A stretch of DNA of 64,000 nucleotides from Cheiracanthium punctorium (taxonomy: Eukaryota; Arthropoda; Arachnida; Araneae; Cheiracanthiidae), in assembly GCA_038373885.1 (NCBI GenBank), contig JAWZYV010011917.1, positions 434,001-498,000 of the forward strand. Direction: 5' to 3'. The notes below the pieces were generated by a model that was given only the letters and a program-made list of their open reading frames with translations, had not been told where the DNA came from and searched no databases. A program made the position numbers and the translations under genes. Of the stretch, positions 22,712 through 33,155 are shown one piece after another; the stretch's first letter is position 1, and each line of letters starts with the position of its first letter.

Positions 22712-23440
22712 TATTAAATAAAATTGATTTATTTTCATTGTAAGTTTAATAGAGTAAGTTTAATGTTGCTAAAAAAAAAGTAATGATCAATAGTAGGATT
22801 ATGTTTTTTTAATTAATATTTCATCAGTTATTACATAATTGATTTAGTTTAGTTTTATAATTTAAATTTGCTTTAGTTTTATACCAGTGTTCACAGTACT
22901 TGTGCATTATTTATTCTATTTTAATTGATGATAATCTATATGATCTATGTTCTGCAATAGTTTCAATAAAGTGTTCTGCAAAAGTTCCAATAAATTTTTC
23001 TTTGAATGCAAATTTTTGTATTAGATGTTTTAAAATTTCAAAAGATTAAACTAAAAACTACTAAAGATTAAACTAAACTCTTATCTAATAAGTAAAGATA
23101 GTTTTCATAATCTTTTAACAAATTTCCGATTGTATAAAATTGGAGAATAGATAAAATATTATATACAGACAAAAGGAGGGGGCAGTCACCCCCCCCCTAA
23201 AATTCAAGAAAATGCATATATATCCAAAGCCGTAGGCAGAAAAAAATTTTGAAAGGGGATATGTCGTGCTAAAATTAAAGATCGGAGGGGGGGCAGGAGG
23301 TGATATGCAGTATTATTTTTTTTAACTTAACACAAATACAAAACTGCTATAAAAACATATTGCTAATTATAGATTATCAGTAAAGAATATAACTATTTGA
23401 TATATTTTCTTTTTATTACGGAGAAATACATTCAATTTCC
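22712..23440. other. interior of the TIR element, non-coding
   Basis: AT-rich with two C/G homopolymer patches (near 23190 and 23287). No transposase motif in any frame. Confidence 0.6.
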
Positions 23441-23700
23441 AAAATTAATCACTAGATGGGGGACATTTGGGATATAAAAATAAAAACGAGATTGTGTGTG
23501 TGAGGCCATTCTTATTTAAAACTAAATATTCCAAAATCTGCTAAAATTATTTACTATATAATATATCAAAAAAATTAATCACTAGATGGGGGACATTTGG
23601 GATATAAAAATAAAAACGAGATTGTGTGTGTGAGGCCATTCTTATTTAAAACTAAATATTCCAAAATCTGCAAAATTATTTACTATATAATATATCAAAA
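23441..23700. repeat. 130-bp direct tandem duplication
   Basis: Two almost identical 130-bp copies beginning AAAATTAATCACTAGATGGG (23441 and 23571). Each contains AATCACTAGATGG, a motif also present in the right TIR (around 23900-23912), so the units look derived from TIR sequence. Confidence 0.92.
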
Positions 23701-23843
23701 AAATAATTAACTTATGTAGAAATTACTTAATACATAATTTTAATTAAGAAGCAATTGGTAATTCTAAGATCATCAGAAAGAATATATATTTGAAGAATTT
23801 TTTTTATAATACAAAAGGAAAAATAAACACAAGTTCAAAGCTA

Positions 23844-24020
23844 ATCCTAAATATTTCAAAATTTCTTATTATTATGAGAAATACAAAGTTTCCAAAAGTA
23901 ATCACTAGATGGCGACACCGTTCATTTCCTGAGCAGATCGAATTTTGAAGCCCGTATGAAGTCTACGAGCATGCGCATTGAATGGTGCCGAAGTAGCCCC
24001 ATCGAGGGCTAGACGCTTGT
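23844..24020 (-). repeat. right terminal inverted repeat
   Basis: Reverse complement of 20246-20422 with few changes. It contains an ATG at 23978 in frame with the downstream half of gag. Confidence 0.92.
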
Positions 24021-24029
24021 CGAATGGAT

Positions 24030-24664
24030 GGAACGATGCCACCAAAGCTTTCCACCTGGCAGCATCTCTCCGAGGTGATGCGGCTGACGTCCTACTGACG
24101 GTTCCGGATATAAAGCGGGCGGATTTCACTGCACTGACGACCGCTCTGGAACTACGTTTCGGCGACCACCATCTGAAGGATTACACGAGAGCCCAGTTGA
24201 AGTACAAGAAACAGAAATCGGGGGAGTCTCTTCAGGAGCTGGCGTCAGAGATCGAGCGGCTCTCCCTCATCGCCTTTCCGGACTGTCCAGCTGACGTCAG
24301 GGATACCTTAGCGCTCGAGTATTTTGTGGATGCCATCCGGGACCCAGACGTCCAAACTAGGATGAGACTATTGGACAGCAGAGATCTCAAAAGTGCTCTG
24401 GTGCACGCGATGAAGGTTGAAGCAGCCCACCTAGCCTCCGGAAGGGATCGACGTCCGGTTCGCACCGCTGTTGCCCTAGACACTACAGAGGACCTGGAGA
24501 AAAGGATCAGGGAGCTCGAGAGACTTCTCAAGTCGAAGGATTCTTTCCGACATAAAAACAAGGACGTGAAACTAAGCTGCTGGGCCTGTAAGAAAGAAGG
24601 GCACCTTAGGAAGAACTGTCCCGAACAGGGCGGAACCACCACCGAGGCGTCTCAGTTAAACTAA
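24030..24664 (+). pseudogene. gag: gag, 3' half (capsid C-terminus and nucleocapsid)
   Basis: The reading frame resumes exactly after the 9-bp target repeat. It holds a capsid-like region (residues like AFHLAASLRGDAADVL, then ALELRFGD and ARAQLKYKKQ-type helices). Near the end is one CCHC zinc knuckle, C-x2-C-x4-H-x4-C, at 24578-24619, which binds RNA. As it stands it could only start at the ATG at 23978 supplied by the right TIR. The stop TAA at 24662-24664 overlaps the pol ATG (TAATG). Summed with 19786-20245 the coding length is a little over 360 codons, a usual gag size. Confidence 0.9.
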
Positions 24665-27234
24665 TGATCGGTGATCTCGCGGGGCGGAGGTTGCCGTTCG
24701 AAGGAGATGCCCCCTTAAGCTCCTACCAAGTTTCATCACTGAAGGGAGGAGACCATGGACTGTTCGTCGAAGGAGAAATTGACAGAATCCCCTGCCGTCT
24801 CATCGTCGACACAGGAGCCAACGTAACGATCATCCGGCCAGACATTGCCAAACTTCTGGGAAAGCAGCTTCTGTACACGGCGCCTTCAGTGTCTCTGCAG
24901 ACTGCAAACGGTGACAATATCCCAGTTCATGGAAAACTCGAAGTAAACATCTCGTTCGGGTTTAAAAATTACCCTCACAGAGTGTATGTCGCCAACATCA
25001 CCGATCCTTGCATACTAGGACTGGACTTACTAAAGCAGTATGACATCACCCTCAACCTGAAGAAAAGGGAGCTCCAAGCTGTAGGAGAGGAAGTACCTTT
25101 GTTCGGGCTGGATGCAAAGAAACACCACTTGTGTCGGATCCTAGCTCCAGAAGACATCATCATACCAGCTCGAGCGGAGTTCATGGCAGAAGGTATCCCC
25201 GAGAGCGGAAACAGTTTCAAATTCGGGATAACCGATTTTCCCGTGACTGAGAAATTCCCGAAAGGAGTGCTAGTGGGAGCGGCACTGATAGACGTTTCCA
25301 AAGATATCGTGCCTGTGAGGTTAGCCAACATCAGTGACGGAACGAGGGTTATCAAGAAGGGAGAAGAAATCGCTACGTGCTCCGCCGTAACGAGCATCGA
25401 GCAACGGAACAATAAGTCTCCAGTGACACCTGTAGAGGATCTCATGGAACAGCTTATCGGGGACATTCAGCTTAACGAGGAACAGAGGACGATCGCCAGG
25501 AGTTTGATTCAAGAATTCCAAGATGTGTTCTCTTCTTCGTCAAAAGACGTGGGACGAACGAACCTCGCACAGCATCGAATTGACACAGGAGACCATCCCC
25601 CGATCAAGCAACATCCCCGAAGGCTTCCGATCGCGAAACAAGAGGAGGTTGAAAAACTGCTGAAGGATATGGAAGATAGCGAAGTTATTGAACCTTCTTC
25701 CAGCCCATGGGCTTCTCCTATTGTTTTAGTCCGCAAAAAGGATGGTTCCACGAGATTTTGCGTAGATTACAGGAAGCTTAATGAAATCACGAAGAAGGAT
25801 AGTTACCCCCTTCCCCGAATTGACAACACGCTGGATACCGTGTCCGGGAACAAGTGGTTCTCGATCCTGGACCTGAAGAGCGGATATTGGCAGGTCGAGA
25901 TCCACCCAGACGACCGTGAGAAGACCGCCTTCACGACTGGACAAGGGTTGTGGCAATTCAAAGTCATGCTCTTCGGTCTGTGCAACGCACCGGCCACGTT
26001 CGAGCGGCTCGTGGAGACTGTCTTAAAGGGACTGTCTTGCGACGCTTGCCTCGTGTATTTAGATGATATAATCATTATTGGAAAAGACTTCACGGACCAT
26101 GTGTCAAATATCAAGAAAGTGTTTACGAGATTGCGGGAAGCTCGTTTGAAATTGAGCCCGACTAAATGTAAGCTATTTCGCCAGAAAGTGAGCTATCTCG
26201 GACATGTCATCTCATCCGAGGGTGTCAGCACGGATCCAGAGAAGACGCAAGCTGTACGGAGCTGGCCACGCCCCGAGGAAGTACACCAGCTAAGAAGTTT
26301 TCTGGGACTCTGCACATACTACCGCAGGTTCGTGAAGAATTTTTCCAAAATCGCAAGGCCCCTTCACAGACTGACCGAGGAAAAACAGCAGTTCGTGTGG
26401 ACTCCTGATTGCGACGACGCGTTCGACCAGTTAAAGACAGCATTAACATCCGCACCAGTGCTGGCATACCCGAACGTCGAGAAGAGCTTTATCTTAGACA
26501 CGGATGCTAGTAACGAAGGAATCGGAGCTGTACTGTCCCAAAAGATCGATGGGGAAGAACGCGTCATCGCATATTTCAGCAAAAGTCTGTCAAAAGCTGA
26601 GCGAAATTATTGCGTCACCCGGAAGGAGTTGTTGGCTATCGTGAAAGCCGTCGAACATTTCCACCACTACCTGTATGGCCGAAAGTTCCTTCTCAGAACT
26701 AATCATGCGTCATTGGCATGGTTATTGAATTTCAAGCATACGGAGGGTCAAATAGCCAGGTGGATCCAACGTTTGCAGGAATACGACGTGGACATTCAAC
26801 ACCGAAAAGGGGTTGCGCATGGTAATGCGGACGCTCTTTCTAGGAGACCTTGTCCTGAAGACTGCAAGCACTGTACTAAGGCAGAAGAGAAGTACGGAGT
26901 TACTACATCTGCCATCCGACAAGTAACGTCGAACCCTTCAACATCGGATGATGACCCTTGGAGCGATGCAAACGTCCGCAAAAGCCAAATTGAGGATAAA
27001 GACCTGAAACCTATTATAGATCTGATGGCGGCGGCTAACGGGAAACCAACGTGGCAAGACGTGGCGCACTATGGTCCTGCAGTGAAGAGATATTGGGCTA
27101 TGTGGGATTCCCTGCATCTCAGAAACGGAGTACTTTTCCGTAAGTGGGAAAGCGACGACGGAAAGAATTTCAGATGGCAAATGATATTGCCGCGTTCCCG
27201 AGGTGTTTTGGAGTGTTTTGGAGGAACTGCATAG
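24664..27234 (+). pseudogene. pol: pol: protease, reverse transcriptase, RNase H (frameshifted)
   Basis: 856 codons. Aspartic protease: DTGA at residues 49-52 with ILGLDLL near 117-123. Reverse transcriptase: WASPIVLVRKKDG, then VDYRKLN, and the active-site YLDD at residues 465-468 (26056-26067); the usual FKVMPFG block reads FKVMLFG. RNase H: ILDTDAS, RKELLAIV, then RTNHASL where gypsy elements have RTDHxSL, so a catalytic Asp is Asn at residue 680 (26701-26703). The enzymes copy the RNA genome into DNA. The frame is -1 relative to gag, and the TAATG overlap suggests reinitiation or frameshifting. The frame ends early because of a 10-bp tandem duplication at 27204-27223. Confidence 0.95.
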
Positions 27235-27820
27235 CAGCCCAACAGGTGGTCATTTCGGAATCATGAAGACCCTTCATAAGGTTCGAGAGCGATTCTTCTG
27301 GGACAAGTTGAAATCCGACGTAGAGAAGTGGTGCAGATCCTGCGATGCGTGTGCTTCCCGTAAAGGACCCAAGAGTCGCACTCGCGGAAAACTTCAGAAG
27401 TACAATGTTGGAGCACCATTCGAGAGAATCGCCCTCGATGTACTTGGGCCCTTGCCTAGTACGGCCAATGGCAACAAATACATACTCGTTGTCATGGATT
27501 ATTTCAGTAAGTGGCCAGAAGCCTACGCAATTCCCGACCAGGAAGCGACCACCGTAGCAGAAGTCCTGTTACAGAACTGGATCTGCCGATTTGAAGTCCC
27601 CCTTCTCATTCACTCTGACCAGCAGACAAATTTCAACTCTGCGGTCTTCAAAGGACTTTGTGGGATGCTTGGCATGGAGAAGACCAGAACTACACCTCTA
27701 CACCCCCAATCTGACGGGATGGTGGAGCGGTTTAATAAGACCATCCTGAATCACTTGTCCCTGTTTGTATCCCGAAATCAGCAGGATTGGGATCAGAAAT
27801 TACCATTATGCCTTTTGGTA
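27224..27820 (+). pseudogene. pol: integrase: zinc-binding and catalytic domains, second frame
   Basis: Continues pol in the +1-shifted frame. HHCC zinc finger: the pair of His in LHSSPTGGHFG and the CRSCDAC pair. Catalytic core: first Asp in ALDVLGPLP, second in HSDQQTNF, Glu in GMVERFNK, i.e. the D,D-35-E triad appears retained. HSDQQTNF has Gln where Gly is usual. Integrase joins element DNA to the chromosome. The frame is correct up to LPLCLL and then shifts near 27820; the nominal open frame runs to 27943 as nonsense. Confidence 0.92.
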
Positions 27821-28265
27821 ATACCGGAGCGCAACTCACGAAAGTACCGGCTACACTCCAGCACAAATTGTGTTCAGACGGGAGCTGCGACTACCCTGCG
27901 ACCTGCTCTTTGGGCGACCGCCGGACGCGCCTTCTTCACCTGAGCAGTATCTGGACGACTTGCAGGTGCGGTTAGAAGGCGTTCACCAGTTTGCTAGAGA
28001 GAGGATCGACATCGCAACGGAGCGCATGAAGACCCGGTATGACGCCAAGGGAACCCAGCGGACTTTCACTGAAGGCGATCAAGTATGGTTCTGGAATCCT
28101 AAACGTCGGAAAGGACTCTCCCCGAAACTTCAAACATGTTGGGAAGGGCCGTATACTGTGTTAAAGCACATAAATGACGTCGTGGTTAGGATTCGGAAGT
28201 CTCCATCAAGTAAGCCCAAAGTGGTGCACTACGATCGTCTAGCGCCTTATTACGGTGTTGAATAG
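27821..28265 (+). pseudogene. pol: integrase C-terminal domain, third frame
   Basis: After a second +1 shift (apparently one extra base around 27818-27822, TGGTAATACC where a gypsy element would read a YRS-type codon run) the translation continues ATHESTGYTPAQIVF, a standard integrase block. It then passes FTEGDQVWFW to the GPY/F motif WEGPYTVL and ends with a stop at 28263-28265. The GPY/F module influences target choice in gypsy integrases. There is no chromodomain after it. Confidence 0.9.
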
Positions 28266-28311
28266 CTTCCTCGTTTCTTAAGGGTTGCACTGCCCGGAAC
28301 GTGCAGTCTTT

Positions 28312-28322
28312 AAGGAGGGAGG
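28312..28322 (+). other. polypurine tract
   Basis: AAGGAGGGAGG, three bases before the 3' LTR; it would prime plus-strand DNA synthesis. Confidence 0.85.
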
Positions 28323-28325
28323 CAA

Positions 28326-28957
28326 TGTTATGAATTTTATTGTAAATACTTGTAAATAATGTAAATAAGATGTAAATAGTGTAAATAATATTAATTATAT
28401 GTGAAAGAGTATCCCTTTTCGCCAGGATCGCGAAAGATTTAGAAAACTATAAATTAACGGCACAATTTCTTCAGATTTGAATAATTTGGTGGGCCAGGTG
28501 TATTGGCCGCATGGTAAGGTTGCTAACGATACAAGCTGCTCATCAAAATATGCGGTAGAAGCCGAGAAATTAGCGTAGAACACAATTGAATTTTCTGGAA
28601 TCTCCAGAAACGTCGACCAACCGCACGGGTGTTCCTTCTCTCCCCTCCCCCTTGCTATAAAAGGCGCGCGGGCGGGCAGAGGGGATTCATTCTGTGTTTC
28701 CAGTCGGAGATTCACTGACCTAGCGGAACCTGTTTGAGCGAGCTACTTTCGTTTTCGCGATCAGGCGAAAATTGATACTTGCGCTTGTTTGTTTAGACTC
28801 GTGTCCGAGCTAATTGTGTTTATTGACTTTTCCTGTACTGCTCTGGAGGTGTTGAGCGGGCTGCGCGCATTGTTTTAATTAGTGTATAGAAGCGTGATAA
28901 ATAAAGCTTGCTATTTATTTACCCCACACGTATCGCTCTTGAGTGAATTTTGTAACA
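28326..28957 (+). repeat. 3' LTR of the gypsy element
   Basis: 632 bp, offset exactly 9200 bp from the 5' LTR, about 16 substitutions and no indels by eye. TATA box at 28656-28663, AATAAA at 28899-28904. Confidence 0.95.
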
Positions 28958-28961
28958 ATAT

Positions 28962-30485
28962 GTACTTTCGGAAATTTTAACGGAAGAGATTTGTAATTTT
29001 AGTATTTTTAGGCTAGGTGTGTGAAATATTGAAAAATGTTTATACCGATATTCAAATATTCGAATGCATTTTAACCTTCTATTTCTCTAGAAAAATATCA
29101 AGTTGTGAGATTAGTTCCCTGTAAGAGTACTCAAAAGCTGTTAATTTTTCTTTACTAAAAGTTTTGCGAAAAAGTTATGTGCTGGAATAGTTATTGAATT
29201 ACGCAACGCATGCCATATGGTTATAATGCATGAATCTAACGATAATGACTTAATGATGTTTCTTTCTATAAATCCACAGTTTTAATTTAGTATTTTGCAT
29301 AATCAAGGACAATAAAAATATAACCATTGCTAGACAGTCAATGTGAAGCCAGCATTGGTGAACAGTAGCTCCAAATTCTCCAAATTCGTCACATTTTGTA
29401 ATAAATTCCATCCCCTCTCTATATAACAACAATATTTTTCTTTTTATTAAGAGAAATCTTTAAACTATTTTTAAGGATGCATTTTTATAAATATAGATAA
29501 ATAAAAATTCAGTAAAAAAGATGGAAACTTTTTAAGCATACTGTAAATTACTATTGTTAAACAAAAATCACCGTGTCCCCTTAAATTAGAAATCTATTTA
29601 TAAAATATTTATAGAAATTTTTTTTCATTGAAATCATGCAATAATTTAATGTTGGTTACTTAAAATTTTACTGAGAACTGAATTAAGGTATGTCGGTTCA
29701 GAAAATAAAAAACACTGAGATAGATTAAAACTGTGAAAAGTTTAAAATATTCAAATAGAGCCTTTCTCATAAGCTTTCGGTACTTCAAGGTGTATATTTG
29801 GTTAATATTTTATTAAATACCATTATTCTTAGTATATATGTTAAAATACGTTAGATTTGATATTTCCAATAAGAAAAAAAACAATGATTAACAGAAAAAG
29901 CCTAGCTTTTCAAGCAAAGAAGTCACAAAAGGGCTACTTTTGAAGTCAGTCCGATGTTTTTGTTTATGTTGAACAATCACTTCTTCCCTATCGTAGGAAA
30001 AAGTAAAAAGGATGATCAAAAGGTATCTTATAAACGCCTTCCTTTTTCTCTTAGGAATAAAGAAATTACGTTTGGAGAAATCTAACGTATCAAAGTTTTA
30101 AAACAAATTCAGACGTAATGTGGATTGAAAAAAATACCAGGAAACCTTATGTTTCGCACTTTTGTATTTTGGAATAAAAGAATTACATTTGAAGCAATAA
30201 GTACAAGGATAAAGCGTTAAAGCTCTGGCGTATTTCTTGCTTTAGAATACAATGCTTTATGGATATAAACTGAAAAGAGTTGAAATATTTATTCATTATT
30301 TTTCATATGTTATATGTATTGTGCTTTTCAATTATCTTGTCATATTTTTTACACTACAGACCACATTTACTTCGAACCAAAAAAAAAAAAAATGTTGCTA
30401 TACTTTTTCGGCCAAGTTGTAAAGGTTTTTTCATAAGCTTTCGCATACGCATAATAGAGCATATTTTTTCGATAAACATTGATTT
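28962..30485. other. AT-rich unassigned sequence
   Basis: No feature recognised in about 1.5 kb. Confidence 0.6.
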
Positions 30486-30488
30486 AAA

Positions 30489-30693
30489 AAAATACCAAAG
30501 AGTATTACCAGCAAATATATGTTGAAGGGAAAATTCCAATTCGTTTAAAAACAGAATATAAAAATTGAATATGAAATTATTTATTTCAAGCGGAGAAAGA
30601 TTAAATATATAGAGTGTAGACATATTCTTATCGAATGCTTTTTCTGGCACACATTGTAATTGCCTCCACAACGGGCTTTGATTTCTAGTTTAA
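30489..30693. repeat. dispersed repeat A, copy 1
   Basis: Shares AAAATTGAATATGAARTTATTT, GAGTGTAGACAT, TGTAATTGYCTCCACA and GGGCTTT in the same order with 57015-57167. Family unknown. Confidence 0.75.
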
Positions 30694-32955
30694 AATATCG
30701 GATGAATGCTGGTTTAACCCACTTCTTCGTCCAGAGGGCAATAAGCAAATAAATGTGGCAGTTTTTGTGTTCATGTGGTAACCCCTGATATGAGTCACCA
30801 TTAATGCAACATTTAAGAATAACAAATCATGGGAATAAAGTATATTTTTTTAGAGTTTTATTTCTTGTCTACTTATGTATTTTTGTATTCATATTTTTAA
30901 TTCTTCGGGGGGGGGGGTTATTTCCAAAAGTAATTACTTCAAGTATTCTAAACTTTTTCATGCCCCCTGGAAATGAATTTAAAAGGACCATAAATAAAAC
31001 GAATACAGAAAAATATATGCTCATAAAAGCAATAAATTAGACAAACGAAAGTTACGTTACCCAGTTGTTCCTCACCTTATTTATTTAATTTAAAATTTGT
31101 GATAATATAGCATCAATTCAATGTCTATCAAAAAAGTCTATATAACATGTACGAATTTTCAAATTTATTATTTTAACTTTCTTTTCGATCCATGAAATGC
31201 ATGCAACTTAGGCAAAATATGCCAACATAGATTTAGAGTAATTATTTTTCTTTTTTCGTAAATGAGTGCAATTTGTAGTCTAAAATTAGCTTACTAAGAA
31301 AAGATGTAAGCACCCATTTTGTCATTACAACTTTTGAAAAGTAATTTTACAGATAATTACAGCTGATAAATTTTGTTTTAACAATCTGATCAGTTTTAAA
31401 GAAGCTCTCATGTTTCATGTAAGAATTTTCCGAGAAACAGTACAGTGTACATTAGGCCATGAAAATGATTTTTTTCCCATTAAGCTGTAAGAGATTCATT
31501 ATGCTAAACTTAAATGGCTATCTGTTCTTTACCTTATGATATGATATAATAACTGCAAGAAACTTTTGAATATTAGAAGATATCTTCAGATAATGCATAA
31601 AGAAAAAGCTTTTATGTGAGTTGTGTAACAAAAAAAGATATATATACGTTATGTAAACTCTCTTAAAATCTCTTTTTTCTAATTATTAAAAAAAATTATC
31701 CCTTACTAATGATATCTTAAAATATTTCATCTTAATAAATCTATAAGAGTATACCTCTTGCTTAAGCATATCAACTGTAGTAAAAACATTTTCATTAAAG
31801 TTATTTTATTTTATGTTTAGTTATTTTATTTTATGTTTCAAAAACAGCAACAAAAATGCTTTGAGATAAAAATACCCGCCATTTTTTTAATGTTTATAAA
31901 GTAAATTTTCATTATTATATGATCATTTCATTTCAGAATATAGTGGTATGCCTGAAACCCTGTAGTTTGAAGTAAGTCTGAGTAAGACTGCAAAATAATT
32001 ATTATCTTTCATGTTTATGGGATATTGATTTTGAAATGTTTACTAATTAGAGGACGTAAATTACTTGAGGAGTCAGTTTTATCGTTGTAGCTGAGAGCAA
32101 ATGGTTTTAAGCTATAGGATTACACAATTTCTGCTTATTTTTCAAGACCTCTGTTGCTACGTGCTGTATTTATGTGTGCATTTACTAAAAATAGTTAATA
32201 AATCAATAAGGAATGCAGATAAACTTAAAAATCCTTAGCATTAGAAAGCAATAATTTATATTAAAATAATCAAGTTTAAGAAATTACGCCTTTGGGGTAC
32301 CACGTATACTATCAACGCGTGTAAGTGGTACTCCAAATAAACTCCACCAGTATTCGTTACTTATAAACAGGTACTGCATATCTGAAATCTTATGTGATTA
32401 CAGAGAGGCTAGTGAAGTACATGTGCTATCTGCTGTCTCGTGCAGGATTTTTTTTAACTGTTAAATCTATATTATTTTATTTTAAGCTGCCACCCCCCTT
32501 TACTTCTCATTTCTATTTAAAAGATATATATCTTTAAATTAAAAAGCCGTTTTATACTTATATCAAAAGAATGGAACAACATTTTCTAATTATTTTTGTT
32601 ATTTCCACGAAAAATAAATTTTACTTGAATACACTTTATTAATCAAGTTTACCCTCTACCCATTTATGTTACAATCCTTAAACTTTAATCCTAGTACTTT
32701 AAATTTTTAAGTAGGGTATAGTAGAATAATATTTTATGAATTTCAAATTTTGAATTTATTTATGTTATGAATATGAAATGATAAATCAATTCAAAAGTAA
32801 TATTTGTCTTCGAAAATTTAAAATATACATTCTGAGCCTGCGCAAGATGAGTTTATAATAATAATTAACTAACATTAAATATTTACCTAAAAAATAGATT
32901 GATGTTCATTAGTTAATAGTTTTCTAAAGTTATTCAACGACTACTGTTTATTTCA

Positions 32956-32957
<2 letters not shown>
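30694..32957. other. AT-rich unassigned sequence
   Basis: Contains a G10 run near 30906 and an imperfect inverted repeat around TGGGGTACCAC near 32294-32334. No genes recognised. Confidence 0.6.
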
Positions 32958-32992
<35 letters not shown>

Positions 32993-33010
32993 CATATATA
33001 TATATATAAC
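32958..33010. repeat. (ATT)n followed by (TA)n microsatellite
   Basis: About ten ATT units then TA repeats, abutting dispersed repeat B. Confidence 0.9.
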
Positions 33011-33155
33011 TAATAAGTAAAACACAATATATACTGCAAATATCACATAACTCGCAAATATAACAGCAGAAGCAAGAATTATAAACCACAAGTGGAAAAT
33101 AATATTATTAATAATAATAAAAGGAAGCTGAGCCAAATAAAGTACAATAAACAAC
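33007..33155. repeat. dispersed repeat B, copy 1
   Basis: TAACTAATAAGTAAAACACRAT, ACTGCAAAT, AAGAATTA-AAACCACAA and GAGCCAAATAAAGT recur in order at 54531-54690, both next to a TA microsatellite. The microsatellite may belong to the repeat's end. Confidence 0.8.

Larger units (their letters stand above)
20246..24020. mobile_element. TIR transposon with 9-bp target duplication, inserted in gag
   Basis: Both ends carry 177-bp inverted repeats (20246-20422 and 23844-24020) differing at only a handful of positions; the outer end is ACAAGCGTCTAG. CGAATGGAT flanks both sides (20237-20245 and 24021-24029). A 9-bp duplication with long inverted repeats and internal sub-repeats fits Mutator-like or Foldback-like elements. 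No transposase was found in the 3.4-kb interior, so it is non-autonomous. It contains a Helitron (20643-22711) and a 130-bp tandem duplication (23441-23700). Confidence 0.9.
19126..28957 (+). mobile_element. Ty3/gypsy LTR retrotransposon, full length but defective
   Basis: Two 632-bp LTRs, a primer binding site, gag, pol in the order protease-RT-RNase H-integrase (the Ty3/gypsy order), a polypurine tract and a 4-bp ATAT target duplication (19122-19125 and 28958-28961). The outer ends are the inverted pair TGTTA...TAACA. There is no env-like frame. The integrase C-terminus resembles the 412/mdg1 type, though the clade is not certain. Coding capacity is lost through an insertion in gag (20246-24020), two frameshifts in pol and a catalytic change in RNase H. 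The LTRs differ at about 16 of 632 positions by eye (~2.5%), so the insertion is not very recent. Confidence 0.95.

Noticed and set aside
24232..26582. Minus-strand frames of 80-163 codons opposite gag-pol
   Set aside because: These are shadows of the gypsy genes; the plus strand carries all recognisable domains.
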